DNA of 64,000 nucleotides, taken from positions 13,590,565 to 13,654,564 of the forward strand of contig OZ023266.1 of the NCBI GenBank assembly GCA_964006375.1. The letters run 5' to 3'. Positions 33,193-42,795 of this stretch are shown in pieces (positions within the stretch are counted from its first letter, which is position 1; every line of letters begins with the position of its first letter). This DNA comes from Tillus elongatus. Taxonomy: Eukaryota > Arthropoda > Insecta > Coleoptera > Cleridae. Under the pieces are notes generated by a model. It had not been told where the DNA came from and made no database searches. It worked only from the letters and a program-made list of their open reading frames with translations. The translations under genes and the position numbers were made by a program.

Positions 33193-33244
33193 ATGAATGG
33201 TATACTCAGGGTAATAAGATCCAATTTGTATTCCAATTTGTTCG
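33193..33244 (+). CDS. Gene 2, first exon: mitochondrial-type presequence
   Basis: ATG at 33193, then 17 codons (MNGILRVIRSNLYSNLF) and one base, followed by a strong GTAAGT donor at 33245. The split codon with the acceptor at 35414 gives Gly and keeps the frame. The peptide has two arginines, no acidic residue and alternating hydrophobic/polar residues, as in mitochondrial import signals. Downstream QNIAQRFYAKN contains RFY/A, an R-3-type processing site. The fit of start, phase, donor and signal makes this start convincing. Confidence 0.75.
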
Positions 33245-33404
33245 GTAAGTACACCTTTATTTAAGTAGATTAATATTATATCCTAAGAAGTCTCTCAGTT
33301 TTATAATTTGTATAGAATATGTAAGGATTTCAGTAATGTATATTGTGGAATGTTTTGTATTAGTAAGATATTAATTGGAATACTAGTTAAGTTTGGTCGC
33401 CTTT

Positions 33405-33770
33405 GCTGAGTTTATTTTCCTCTTTATGATAATATTTGCAAATCCAGAAAAACTGACAATAATAAGACTAGTGGGTGATAATGTCAGATCAGCAAGGGAC
33501 GCTGTTAGAGAATTTAATAATCGGCATTCAGACCGACCAGCAATACACCATGTAAAAGTTTGGCGAATATTTAATTTATTGAATAGAACAGGCAAGATTG
33601 TGCAATAAAAATGAAAATCGTGTGAAAGCTCCTGTTGGTGAAGCAGAAGTTGTCTAGTTTGTAAGAGAAAATCCAGAGTGTAAGGCAGCGTTTAGCTTAA
33701 TGACAACATCTGCAATTTTAAAGGTACCCAAAGTTTGACAATGCTTCGATCTTTCAAGGCTGTCTGCTTC
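33405..33770 (+). pseudogene. mariner-superfamily transposase N-terminal relic
   Basis: Reads EKLTIIRLVGDNVRSARDAV, REFNNRHSDRPAIHHVKVWR, IFNLLNRTGKIVQ, a stop, then in shifted frames pieces such as CESS and FVRENPECKAAF. These are the first helix-turn-helix and linker of a DUF4817-type transposase like that at 18912-19943. The catalytic part is gone. It lies in intron 1 of gene 2. Confidence 0.55.
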
Positions 33771-33775
33771 TGACA

Positions 33776-35325
33776 ATTACAGCAATTGTTTTCAAAAAAT
33801 GCGCACTAGAACTTGCTCCTGTCCTGACTCGTCTGTTTTAGACATCTTACAATAGAGAGGCATATTCTCTAAAAAACTGCTCGAGTACAACCCGTCCCCA
33901 AGAAAGGATCCAAAGCGCTTCCTAGCAACTACAGGCCTATTTCTCTCTTCTCAGTCGTCTATAAAGTGATGGAAAAGTATATAAACACCGAATTATTAAA
34001 ATTTATTGAAAAAAAAACCAGTCTAATACATGACAGGCAGTATGGATTCCGTCAGCGTAGATCAACTGTCGACCTCCTTTCCTTTGTCACCCATTGTTGG
34101 AACAAGTCTATGGAACTACACGGTGAATCAGATATTGTCGCTCTAGACATATCTAAAGCATTCGACCAGGTCTGGCACGCAGCGCTGCTTAATAAACTTC
34201 CGGCCTATAGCCTACCACCAAAACTCTGTACCTGGACAGCAAATTTCCTCTCCAACTGGAGCATTTCTGTTGTTGTGGATGGCCATTCCTCTAAACTGTA
34301 TCCAATTGATGCAGCAGTCCATCAAGGTTCAGCTTCAGCCACTACTTTGTTTCTTCGCCACATCAATGACGTCCTCTCTAACACATCCAACCCAGTTCAC
34401 AGTTACGCGGATGACAGCACCCTCCACTCAAATATACAATATTCTAAGCCTGTCTCTTTAGCCCAATTAGATGAGGATCGCAGACTCATGGAGGGTTCTG
34501 TCTCTGTGGATCTCCAAAAAATATTAGACTGGGGAAGTAGAAATCTTGTACAATTCAACTCCACCAAATCTCAGTCTTGCTTTCTATCTCATAAGAGATA
34601 CACCAGCCCTAGACCCATCACAATGAACAACCAAGTTATTCAAAGTAATGAGTCCTTTTCACTTGTTGGCATTTCTGTGGATCGAAATCTCAATTGGCAC
34701 CAACATGTCACATCAATTGCAGAAGCGGCTGCTAAGAAATTAGGTTTCCTCTTCCGGGCTCGCAAATACTTTTCACCAGCTAATCTCTATACCTTATATA
34801 CTTCACAAATAAGGCCAAACCTCGAATACTGCTCCCACATCTGGGGTGCCGCTGCCGCTTCTACACTCATTATTCTGGACTGCATTCAGAAGAGACCTAT
34901 ATGTCTCATCGGTGACCCTACCCTCACCCAAAGGCTGCCATCCCTTGCCCACTGACAAGTCATTGGTGACCCCTCTCTCTCTCTCTCTTATAGATATCTG
35001 CACAGGCACTGCTCAGGTGAGTTTTCTTCCATAGTTCCTCCACCTGCTGCCCCCAACAGATCTGCCAGGGGAACAAAGCGAATGCACCCTTTTACTGTCC
35101 AAGTCACCAGACATAGAACATCTTGTTATGCCCGCTCTTTTGTCCCGAGGACTTCCAAGTTGTGGAATTCCTTGCCGGCACATGTTTTTCCTTCTCCTCC
35201 GAACCTACAAACCTTCAAGTCCAGAATTAACAAGTTGCCTTTTTCCTCCTTGTTGACACCCATGGCACGATAGTATTTGGGCTGTGAGCCCTCGTGGTGT
35301 GTTGTTGAAATTAAAATAAAAAATA
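33776..35325 (+). mobile_element. LINE-C copy 5: 5'-truncated copy with RT and 3' end
   Basis: Begins within the first RT block (ATTGTTTTCAAAAAATGCGC, encoding IVFKKCA) and runs to the 3' UTR (CCCTCGTGGTGTGTTGTTGA) and an A-rich tail at about 35325. A short deletion near 33862 removes the GIFPSNWK codons. It supplies the 3' half lacking in copy 4. Confidence 0.85.
33966..34955 (+). CDS. LINE-C reverse transcriptase, partial open frame
   Basis: 329 codons open from an internal ATG to TGA. Order: MEKYINTELLKFIEK, YGFRQRRSTVDLLSFVTH, VALDISKAFDQVWHAALLNK (first catalytic Asp kept), AAVHQGSASATTLFLRHIND (consensus GVPQGSA changed to AVHQGSA), SYADDSTLHSN (YADD kept), LSHKRYTSPRPITMNN, GISVDRNLNWHQHVTSIAEA, YCSHIWGAAAASTL. 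The fingers and endonuclease are missing and the conserved Pro-Gln loop has lost Pro, so activity is doubtful. A frame shift after 34955 separates it from the C-terminal TVQVTRHRTSCYARSFVPRT block at 35082-35273. Confidence 0.85.
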   Translation: MMEKYINTELLKFIEKKTSLIHDRQYGFRQRRSTVDLLSFVTHCWNKSMELHGESDIVALDISKAFDQVWHAALLNKLPAYSLPPKLCTWTANFLSNWSISVVVDGHSSKLYPIDAAVHQGSASATTLFLRHINDVLSNTSNPVHSYADDSTLHSNIQYSKPVSLAQLDEDRRLMEGSVSVDLQKILDWGSRNLVQFNSTKSQSCFLSHKRYTSPRPITMNNQVIQSNESFSLVGISVDRNLNWHQHVTSIAEAAAKKLGFLFRARKYFSPANLYTLYTSQIRPNLEYCSHIWGAAAASTLIILDCIQKRPICLIGDPTLTQRLPSLAH

Positions 35326-35414
35326 AAAAAAATGTCTATCGGGATCACTCAGACACTATTCGCCCTTATTATTTTTATTATTATTATTATTATTATTATG
35401 ACTATATTTTTTAG

Positions 35415-35797
35415 GTAAAACAAAATGCTGCCAAAACATTGCTCAAAGATTTTACGCCAAGAATAAAGATAGCAAATGCGACTACGATAGCTGCGGTTGT
35501 CCGATAAAGAAACCTAAAAACGACAAGCCATATGAAATTGTAAAAGAGAAATCATGTGAACCTTGCAGTTTCTGGTGTTGGAAACCAAAACCAGCAGTTC
35601 TTAGAAAAACGGAATCTCCATGTGTCGAGAAACCCAAGCCGAAATCTTGGAAACCAAAGAAATGTCATGCTGGTATGATAGTGCCTAAGAAACCTTCTAC
35701 TTGTGACACTAAAAAGCAAGCAGCTATATGCCAAGCAGCCAATGATACGAAGAAGCCTTTTTGCCCACCAAAACCTGCTAAACCCAAAAAGAAAGAT
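35415..35797 (+). CDS. Gene 2, main exon: Cys/Lys/Pro-rich protein, function unknown
   Basis: Acceptor TATATTTTTTAG ends at 35414; donor GAT/GTAAGT begins at 35798. Entered in phase 1 and left in phase 0, exactly as the main exon of gene 1. The 127 codons give KTKCCQNIAQRFYAKNKDSK, CDYDSCGCPIKKPK, SCEPCSFWCWKPKPAV, CVEKPKPKSWKPKKCHAG, CDTKKQAAICQAAND and CPPKPAKPKKKD. After predicted removal of the presequence at RFY/A, the mature chain would be basic with paired cysteines (CxxxCxC, CxxCxxxC). No enzyme motif is visible. A structural role in mitochondria, perhaps of sperm as for Cys-rich fly testis proteins, is a guess from composition only. Confidence 0.75.
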
Positions 35798-35929
35798 GTA
35801 AGTAGACATAACATTTCCTATAGAACAATCTAGTTTGTGGGATAATTGGTTAAAAAGTCAATCTTAGAATATTTGCTACACACACATTTGTTGTGATTTG
35901 GGTTGTCCAAGTGTACTTATCAGTGCTCA

Positions 35930-36353
35930 TCTCAGGTTTCAATCTTCACTTAGTAACTTTCTGTCTATTATGTGGGTTTTATATCTGAAGCATTCACAGC
36001 CAAATCTGGTGTTCCACAGTACTCGAATCTGGGGCCTCTGCTCTTCCTTATATTTCTTACAGTTAGTTCTGATTTGGATATATTATTTCAGCTTTTTGCT
36101 AATGATATTAAAATTTATAACTACATTCGCACTGTGGATGATTGATGGTTCGAAAGATCCCAGATCATGTAAAGAGCTGGTGCGATTAGAATTATTTATA
36201 TCACTAATGTTCAATTTTATTTATTCTAAAGAAGCAACATAATTTTCAAGTATAAAATTTTTGGCAGACGGTTGATTAATGCTGTTCTGGTGGGTTTGTC
36301 AGAATCTGATAGTGTAACCCATTTAGAACAGACGCCTACTTTCTATCTGGCTT
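35930..36353 (+). pseudogene. Jockey-like RT scrap; 36097-36353 is the left member of a direct repeat
   Basis: With frame slips it reads LVFHSTRIWGLCSSLYF / SGVPQYSNLGPLLFLIFLT and LFANDIKIYNYIRTVDD, the PQGS and FADD blocks of a Jockey-type reverse transcriptase. The segment from TGCTAATGATATTAAAATTT (36097) to CTACTTTCTATCTGGCTT (36353) recurs at 38577-38814, on the other side of LINE-B copy 2. Confidence 0.65.
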
Positions 36354-38576
36354 TTTTTTTCTCCCTCAAAGCTCGTCCGCGTCATTGCCGCCCCGATAGC
36401 ACAGAAGCTTTTGGCTTGTTGTGCATGACCTTTCTCTCTACTCCACCCATTCCAAAATCACTGTGCGTTGAACTAGTCTGCACAGCCATTGGTAGGGTGA
36501 AGTTTTATATTGCTCTGTCTCCGGTTTAGGCTGAGCATAGATCAGTTGCCTTTTGCGGTCCAGAGCTTTACACTCGCACAATATGTGCTGGGTTGATTCC
36601 TCCCCCTTGCCACAGAGTCTGCATGCCAGGTTCCCCTCGAAATGCCCCATTTTATGCAGGTGTTTCCTGACGGCCATGTGTCCCGTCAAGAGTTCTGTTA
36701 TGTTTCTGAGCTGTCCTCTGCTAAGATTTAGCAGCTCCACAGCTCTCTTTGGACTGGGTTGCTCAATTAATCACTTTCCGTGTTTGAGCCCTGGACAATC
36801 TGCTCAATATGCCTTGTGCTGTTCCCCGACCTAGGACTTGATGGTTCCCCTGGCCGTGCCTTTCGATACGCCCAGGACCGGTTCTGGTCCCATAAATGGT
36901 TCTGCCGACCCTCTCTTTGCGAGACTGTCAGCTTCTTCATTGCCTTTGACCCCAGAGTGACCCGGCACCCAGATGAGGGTGACCTCATTCTGCCCACCCA
37001 GGTCGCTCATCTCGTCTCAGCATTCACTTACCACCCTGGAATTTACCAGTGGGCCACTTAGGGTCTTCAGAGCTGCCTGGCTGTTCTTGGCTATGAGGAT
37101 CCGCCTGTTGGCGTAGCCCCCCCCCCTCTTGTTCTCCCGCACACAGTGCAGGATGGGGTACATTTCAGCCTGAAAGACCGTTGCATGGGCTCCGAGGAAA
37201 ATTCTATGACATACCCTCAGTCCTTCCGAATAGACACCTGCCCCCGTCCCACGCTCCCCGCCGAATCCGCCCGTGAACCAGACGTGCGTCCCGTGGTAAG
37301 CCCTGTCTCCTCCCGCCATGCGTCGCGGTTGGTGATTTCCAATGTAAAATTGTTTTCTCTGCAGATTCGCGGGCTCCTAAAGTCTGATCTCATTTCAAGC
37401 ATGGGCTCCTTCACGATCTCCTGAATTTTGCAGTGGCTACCATTGCAGGCTAGCCTGTATAGTCATAGTCTGGCCTCCCCCATGATAACTAAGTGTGTGT
37501 GGGGGGGGGGGGATCCAGCAACACCACCATGGCAGCTGTTGGGGTTGAAGTCATGGCCCTTGTAATGCCCAGGCAAGCCATACTTTGGATCTTGCCTAGT
37601 TTTTGTTTGGCACCTTAGGCCCCCAGACCAGTGCCGCGTATGTTAACAATGGTCTGACCACCATTGTGTACAGCCAGTGGCCCATACTAGGTCTTAGTCC
37701 CCACGTTTTCCCATATAGCCGCCTAATGACGGCTAAGGTCATGACTGCCTTAGGCAGTATTTTTTCAACGTGACCATTCTTCATATTTTACCTCCCTGGC
37801 CATTGGGATGTTTCTACCGTATAGAGTGAGAGTTCTGTGGCTCTCCCACTCTCTCCATCTTGTAAACGGTATGTCTGTTGCTTTCTCAGGGCTCACCCCG
37901 AGCCCTTGGCCAACCGTCCACCTTTCCGCCACTTTCAGTGCTATCTGCATGTGCTCCCACACTGACTGTGTAACCTTTCCTCGGACTATGATGACAATGT
38001 CGTCCTCATAGCCCTGTACCTCGTACCTCCCCCTCCCGAGAGCCTCCCTAGTAGGCCGTCCACGATTAAGCCCCAGAGCAGGGGAGACAGAACGCTCCCC
38101 TGCGGACACCCCGCCGCGACCCCCGTCAGTAGTCCCTCCTGCGAGTGAGGGGAACACCGCCCTGTCCCTGAGCATGGAACCGATCCACCTGCAGCAGGTC
38201 TCTATTCCACGCTCCCTGACAACTGCCAGTACCGATCCGAATAAGGTGTTGCCGAAGGCCCCCTCTATGTCTAGGAAGGCCCTCATCGCCACCTCCCTGT
38301 TCTCCAGCGAATTCTCCAGTTTCAACACCAGTTGGTGCAGTGCTGTTTCTGTTGAGACTCCTGCTCTGTACGCATATTGTCCACAGTGTAGGGGACAAGT
38401 ACACCGCCTCTAATGTGCCGGTCAGGTTTTTCCATTGTTTTTAGCAAGAAGGACATGAGACTTATTGGCCTCAGGGCCTTTGCATGGTCAGTTGGACGCC
38501 CAGGTTTAGGAATGAATACAACCCTGGCCAGTCTCCATGCCCTCGGAATGTACCCCAAGGCCAGGCTGGCCCTCAT
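36354..38576 (-). mobile_element. LINE-B copy 2: RT and RNase H, 5' truncated, A tail
   Basis: Read from 38576 downward: MRASLALGYIPRAWRLARVV, FIPKPGRPTDHAKALRPISL, then AMRAFLDIEGAFGNTLFGSV at about 38290 (first catalytic Asp kept). A broken loop follows at about 38100, then RYEVQGYEDDIVIIVRGKVT (YEDD in place of YADD) and LTYAALVWGPKV. RNase H pieces come next (YHGTHVWFTGGFGG, FQAEMYPILHCVRENKRGGG, ILIAKNSQAALKTLSGPLVN) and a cysteine knuckle ACRLCGKGEESTQHILCECK. The 3' UTR ends in an A tail, seen as T at 36353-36362. Several frameshifts; dead copy. It lies in intron 2 of gene 2, between two direct repeats. Confidence 0.88.
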
Positions 38577-38814
38577 TGCTGATGATATTAAAATTTATAA
38601 CTATTGATGGTTCGAAAGATCCCAGATCATGTAAAGAGCTGGTGCGATTAGAATTATTTATATGATTAAATGTTGAATTTGATTTATTCTAAAGCAACAT
38701 AATTTTCAATTATACAATTTTTGGCAGACGCTTGATTAATGATGTTCTGGTGGGTTTGCCGGAATCTGATAGTGTAACCCATTTAAAACAGAGGCCTACT
38801 TTCTATCCGGCTTA
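38577..38814 (+). repeat. right member of the direct repeat flanking LINE-B copy 2
   Basis: TGCTGATGATATTAAAATTT to CTACTTTCTATCCGGCTT matches 36097-36353 with roughly one change in twelve and an 18-bp gap (the left copy has an extra CATTCGCACTGTGGATGA). The repeat starts exactly at one end of the LINE and finishes at the other. Confidence 0.85.
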
Positions 38815-38981
38815 GTCACTGGTCTTGCAAACGCTCAAAAGCCCTCAAAGAGATATAAAATCTTTGTCGAAAAATATATTGGTGTATATCTTTATACCTA
38901 GCATTGAATATTTAATTATAGTGGCAGATATAAATTGGAATACTGTTTGTGAAGCGATTAACATATTTTTATACATTTTAG

Positions 38982-39056
38982 GAACCAGAATGCATAGATC
39001 CATATCCCATACCTAAACCTGATTGGGAATTCCAGAAACCAGGCAGCAATAGTTGA
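38982..39056 (+). CDS. Gene 2, terminal exon
   Basis: Acceptor ATACATTTTAG ends at 38981. In phase 0 it reads EPECIDPYPIPKPDWEFQKP then GSNS and TGA at 39054-39056. AATAAA follows at 39119. Completes a 169-residue protein with exons 33193-33244 and 35415-35797. The Pro-rich ending with a Trp recalls the last exon of gene 1 (SDWKDMHKK, ending NMW), though residues are not closely alike. Confidence 0.75.
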   Translation, partial: EPECIDPYPIPKPDWEFQKPGSNS

Positions 39057-39344
39057 AGAAACATTTTCATCAAAACCAGAAGAAACAATCCACATCATGT
39101 TAAATATAAAACTAAACAAATAAACATAGTAAAACAATAATAATATGATTACATAACTAATAAAACATTCAAAAATTGAATGTACTTGTAATAATGTAGA
39201 CTCGGCTGTCTCACGGACAGATCCAGCAGGGAGCGTTGGACGGCGTTTGCTCTGAACGACTGAGGGTAAGTCATAGTATTTCTCTCGGGGATCATGCAAT
39301 GGTCTTTTAGACCGAAATGTACGCAATTCTCTGCACTGCGTACG

Positions 39345-39570
39345 AGAGAACAAGAGGAGGGGCTACATCAAGATGCGGATCTTCATAGCCACAGACAGCC
39401 AGGGCACTTAAGGCCCTAAGCAGCCCCCTAAATTCCAGGGTGGTTAGCGAATGCAGGGACAAGATGAGTGACCTGGCTGGGCAGAATGATGTCACCCTCA
39501 TCTGGGTGCCGGCCCACTTGGAGAGGGGGTCAAAGGCAATGAAGAAGCTGCTCTCGTGAAGAGATGATCA
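39345..39570 (+). mobile_element. LINE-B fragment: RNase H part
   Basis: In broken frames it reads RENKRRGYIKMRIFIATDSQ, then a segment matching ALKALSSPLNSRVVSECRDK, then MSDLAGQNDVTLIWVPAHLE and RGSKAMKKLL. These align with the RNase H of LINE-B copy 2. Both ends are truncated. Confidence 0.7.
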
Positions 39571-39603
39571 ACAGAACCATTTATGGGACCACAACCGGAT
39601 CCC

Positions 39604-39992
39604 TTAGGTTTGATAGCTAGGTTTGATTGTGTGGCCCTCCACTGCGACCATAAGGTCTATTTGGCTCACGCCTAATAGTCTATATTTCGCCCAACAAAGC
39701 CAGCCTCCTGCAGAGGTCGATAACCTTTGTGGGCGAAAGGTGATCCAGGTCTTAAGGAGCAAGCTTTGTCTTGCCAAAGAGCAGATGTCTAGTCCTGTCC
39801 GCGGATAGAACACAGTACGTATTCTGCTGTGGCGTCACTCTCCATACACAGCCGGCACTCAGTTTCCTGACCGACTTCAATTCGGTGCATGTAGTGACGT
39901 AAGCGGCAATGTCCTGTATACAGACCGACTAGATTACTCAGTTGTTTGTTTAGCTCTAGAAGTCTTTTAACCCTTGACTCAAGACACGCCAT
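39604..39992 (-). mobile_element. LINE 3' fragment of a related RNase-H family
   Basis: Minus strand 39992-39789 gives RVKRLLELNKQLSNLVGLYT, GHCRLRHYMHRIEVGQETEC and RLCMESDATAEYVLC, the cysteine-knuckle end found after RNase H in I/R1-like elements, related to but distinct from LINE-B. The 3' UTR follows to about 39604. Confidence 0.65.
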
Positions 39993-40159
39993 TTATGAAG
40001 GCCTTAGAGTGAGCTAATCCTGGCAGATTTTGCTATTGCTCGGTTGTCATTCTTTCTGTTCAGGTGTTTAAGGTGCGTTTTGCTGTGCATGATGTTATCC
40101 CCAGCACTGGTTCTGGTCTGATGAAGTCCCTCTGGACTCCACTCCTGGCAAATGTGTCG

Positions 40160-40715
40160 GCCGGAATATTGCCATCATGGTCAGAGTGACCCGGTATCCA
40201 TTAAGTCCTGGGTCAGAGACCAACATAACGCGTACTGGGCAGACTGTCCAGGGCTTAGACATGGGAAGTCAGCAATTGGGGAACCCAGTTCAAAGAGAGC
40301 TGCTAAATCTTAGCAGAAGACACAAGGCATACTGGGCAGATTGTCTCGGGGTCAAACACGGTAAGTGATTAATTGGGCAACCCAGTCCAAAGAGAGCTGT
40401 GGAGCTGCTAAATCTTAGCAGAGGACAGCTCAGAAAGATAACAGGACTCTTGACGGGACACATGGCCGTCAGGAAAAACCTGCATAAAATGGGGCGGTTC
40501 CAGGAGGACCTGGCATGCAGACTCTGCAGCGAGGGGGAGGAATCAGCCCAGCACATCTTGTGCAAGTGTAAAGCTCTGGACTGTGCAGACTAGTTCAAGG
40601 CACAGTGATCCTGGAATGGGTGGAGTAGAAAAGGCGCAGGGCATGCACAATAAGACAAAGGCTGTGGTGCTATCGGGGCGGCAATCGCGGACGGGCCCTA
40701 TGGAGAAAAAAAAAT
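40160..40715 (+). mobile_element. LINE-B 3' fragment with internal duplication and A tail
   Basis: Contains ELLNLSRGQLRKITGLLTGH, MAVRKNLHKMGRFQEDLACR and LCSEGEESAQHILCKCKALD, then the 3' UTR (GGTGCTATCGGGGCGGCAAT) and an A tail at about 40706-40714. A segment with GAGCTGCTAAATCTTAGCAG and CACAAGGCATACTGGGCAGA is present twice (about 40230-40340 and 40330-40425), a local duplication. Confidence 0.75.
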
Positions 40716-41477
40716 GTAGAAAATTTTCCCTCTACACAGTTTAAATTATTTATTTTGCTTTGATCAGGTTTATGCACACACTCACACATTTGTGGTGTAG
40801 TTAAACAAGTGTTCAGGTGTACACGGGGTGTCCAGGTGAGATGCCCGGTGGTGGCAGTTTCTGTCACTGTGTTGGGTGTGTGCCCATTGTCTTTTTTATG
40901 TGTGTATGGTAAACAAGGAACGGTTGTCTGTAAACAGGTTTTTTTTTGCAGTAAAACGATAAACTTAGGTCACTTGTCAGAGAATTTAGCGACGTTTAGA
41001 CGGCGGCAACATAAACGATTCGTTCTGCACATACTTGAAGGGATGTTAAGCCAATCTAAAGACAATATACATTCCTAGGTGCAAGCGAGTTTGGAAGAAA
41101 GGTTGTTTTCAAGGGGCTAATGGACGCTAGACTTGATCACTTGTGACCTATCTGTGATGACAACAAGTCGAACAACACCACTTAGTACACAATTCAAGAG
41201 GTGTGCTTGATTCCCTCATAATTGTCATCGTGTAATTCCGTGATGTAACTGTCTGAATGATCTAGTTGAAGATAGATAATGGCTACGGGTAGATTTTTCG
41301 TTTGTATCGACAGTGCTCTTGCCTCACGAGCATGACTTCCTGGAGTTCCTATTCTGGTTGTGATGACATCATCACAGGATAATATATCTACAGCTGAATA
41401 AAGGCCCAGAACTACGGGTAAGCAATTTTATATTCCTAAAATGATTCACAACTAAGCAATCTTTTCAATTCAGGTTT
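40716..41477. other. DNA without recognised gene
   Basis: No convincing frame. CTCTTGCCTCACGAGCATGA and TTCCTGGAGTTCCTATTC near 41310-41352 faintly recall a tRNA-derived SINE head, too degenerate to call. Confidence 0.35.
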
Positions 41478-41800
41478 TTAGTGAATTTTCTTTAAGAAAA
41501 TTCACTAATAGTATCGATGGTGAGACTTTCGGAAATTTTCTTCAAATCTGCACAAATTAGGGCCCCTGGAACCCATTTCCAAGGTCAGTCCAACCGCTAA
41601 CTCAAAAAATACTGATTTGGACCAAATTTGGGAATTACCTTCATTTTGTTAATGGCTTGGATGAGTTCGTTCATCAGATGTTGACGGCAAATTTTTCTTT
41701 AAAAAAATTAAAAAATATTTTTTTAAACACAATACCTCCCAGACGTGGCTGTGTACTAAATTTCAAGTCTTTTGATCAAAGAAAAATAAAGTTATTCTAA
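41478..41800 (-). repeat. TAR family copy without (TA)n
   Basis: Starts with the near-palindrome TAGTGAATTTTCTTTAAG / AAAATTCACTAA (41480-41510). Then TATCGATGGTGAGACTTTC, CCCCTGGAACCCATTTCC, CGCTAACTCAAAAAATACTG and GGCTTGGATGAGTTCGTTC follow. The tract position is empty: GGTCAGTCCAACCGCTAAC joins the two halves. Confidence 0.65.
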
Positions 41801-42718
41801 ATTAATATTAAAATAATCCTCGACATAACTTCAGATTCTGTAATGCAATACCTACAATGTTAGACAAAGACAGATGACATTACCTGTACTGCTATGCTAT
41901 TTAAATAAATCGTAGATAGAAACAAATGGACGTTACATAATTGCAACATGTCAGCATGTAGAACATTAAAGAGACCTACGACAGGGACGCCATATCGGTT
42001 CGGAACCAGGTAGTATGTTGTCACGGCAGCTCTAGTTAAAATGTTATAGGTGGAGACGTGTACAACGTTTGATACTTTACAACTGGCTTTTAATTAACCT
42101 AACATATTTAAAACATGGATATAAATATAGAAAATAAATATTGGACGATGGTTATAAATGAAAATTGTGAGGTGATGACTTAAAACAATACAATTTTGCG
42201 TAAAATAGAAAATCTGTATATCAGTAAATCATATTCTAAGAACATTGTTAACACTTGGTTTTTAATGTTTCTTTATTGAGCCATGATAGGACCACTTAGA
42301 CATTATTATTATTGTATAACCGGGGTAGATAACTAATACATTATGTAGTAACAGCAACTATATCGGCATTTTTATAGTTTGTCTCCATGCAAAAGACAAT
42401 ATGTAACATGTCGCATGTATTTAACATATGTGTGACATCTCACACGCGTCAACACCTTTTATTTCTCTACAATAAAGCTTCTGAATCCCGGTAGTGACAT
42501 CAGAGTCTGAGTCCCTCTAGTGACGTCAAAGTCGGCGGTCAGTTACTCTACTGCATCACAACTCAATGGAATACACCTGCAGACGTGACAGCTCGATGAC
42601 ATGTCAAGATAAAAAAGTCTTTATAAACGGTTGGAATACGTGACGCTCTGTTCTCTTTTAATAAGTCAACCTGAAAATGTTATCATATAGTTAAATTTTA
42701 AATCGGGAAAAACAGCAT
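41801..42718. other. AT-rich DNA; CRE-like pair at 42492-42533
   Basis: TAGTGACATCAGAGTC (42492) and TAGTGACGTCAAAGTC (42518) form a 26-bp-spaced direct repeat containing TGACGTCA-type sites. No coding sequence recognised. Confidence 0.4.
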
Positions 42719-42795
42719 GCCTAAATGGCACCCCGCTTAATGGCACCCTGCTAAATGGCCCCCGGTTAATCAGAGAACCGCTAAATGGGAACTGG
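42719..42795. repeat. degenerate about 15-bp tandem repeat
   Basis: Successive units CTAAATGGCACCCCG, CTTAATGGCACCCTG, CTAAATGGCCCCCGG, TTAATCAGAGAACCG and CTAAATGGGAACTGG. Confidence 0.75.

Noticed and set aside
29531..35797. One single gene joining exons 17616, 29531, 35415 and 38982
   Set aside because: The exon at 29531 runs into TAA in the only compatible frame and its possible donors give the wrong phase for 35415, whereas 33193-33244 fits exactly; two genes explain the phases better.
36553..37424. Plus-strand open frames opposite LINE-B copy 2
   Set aside because: Shadows of the minus-strand RNase H and RT frames, which carry the recognisable motifs.
41310..41352. SINE head like a tRNA
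   Set aside because: Box spacing and B box are too degenerate to separate from chance.
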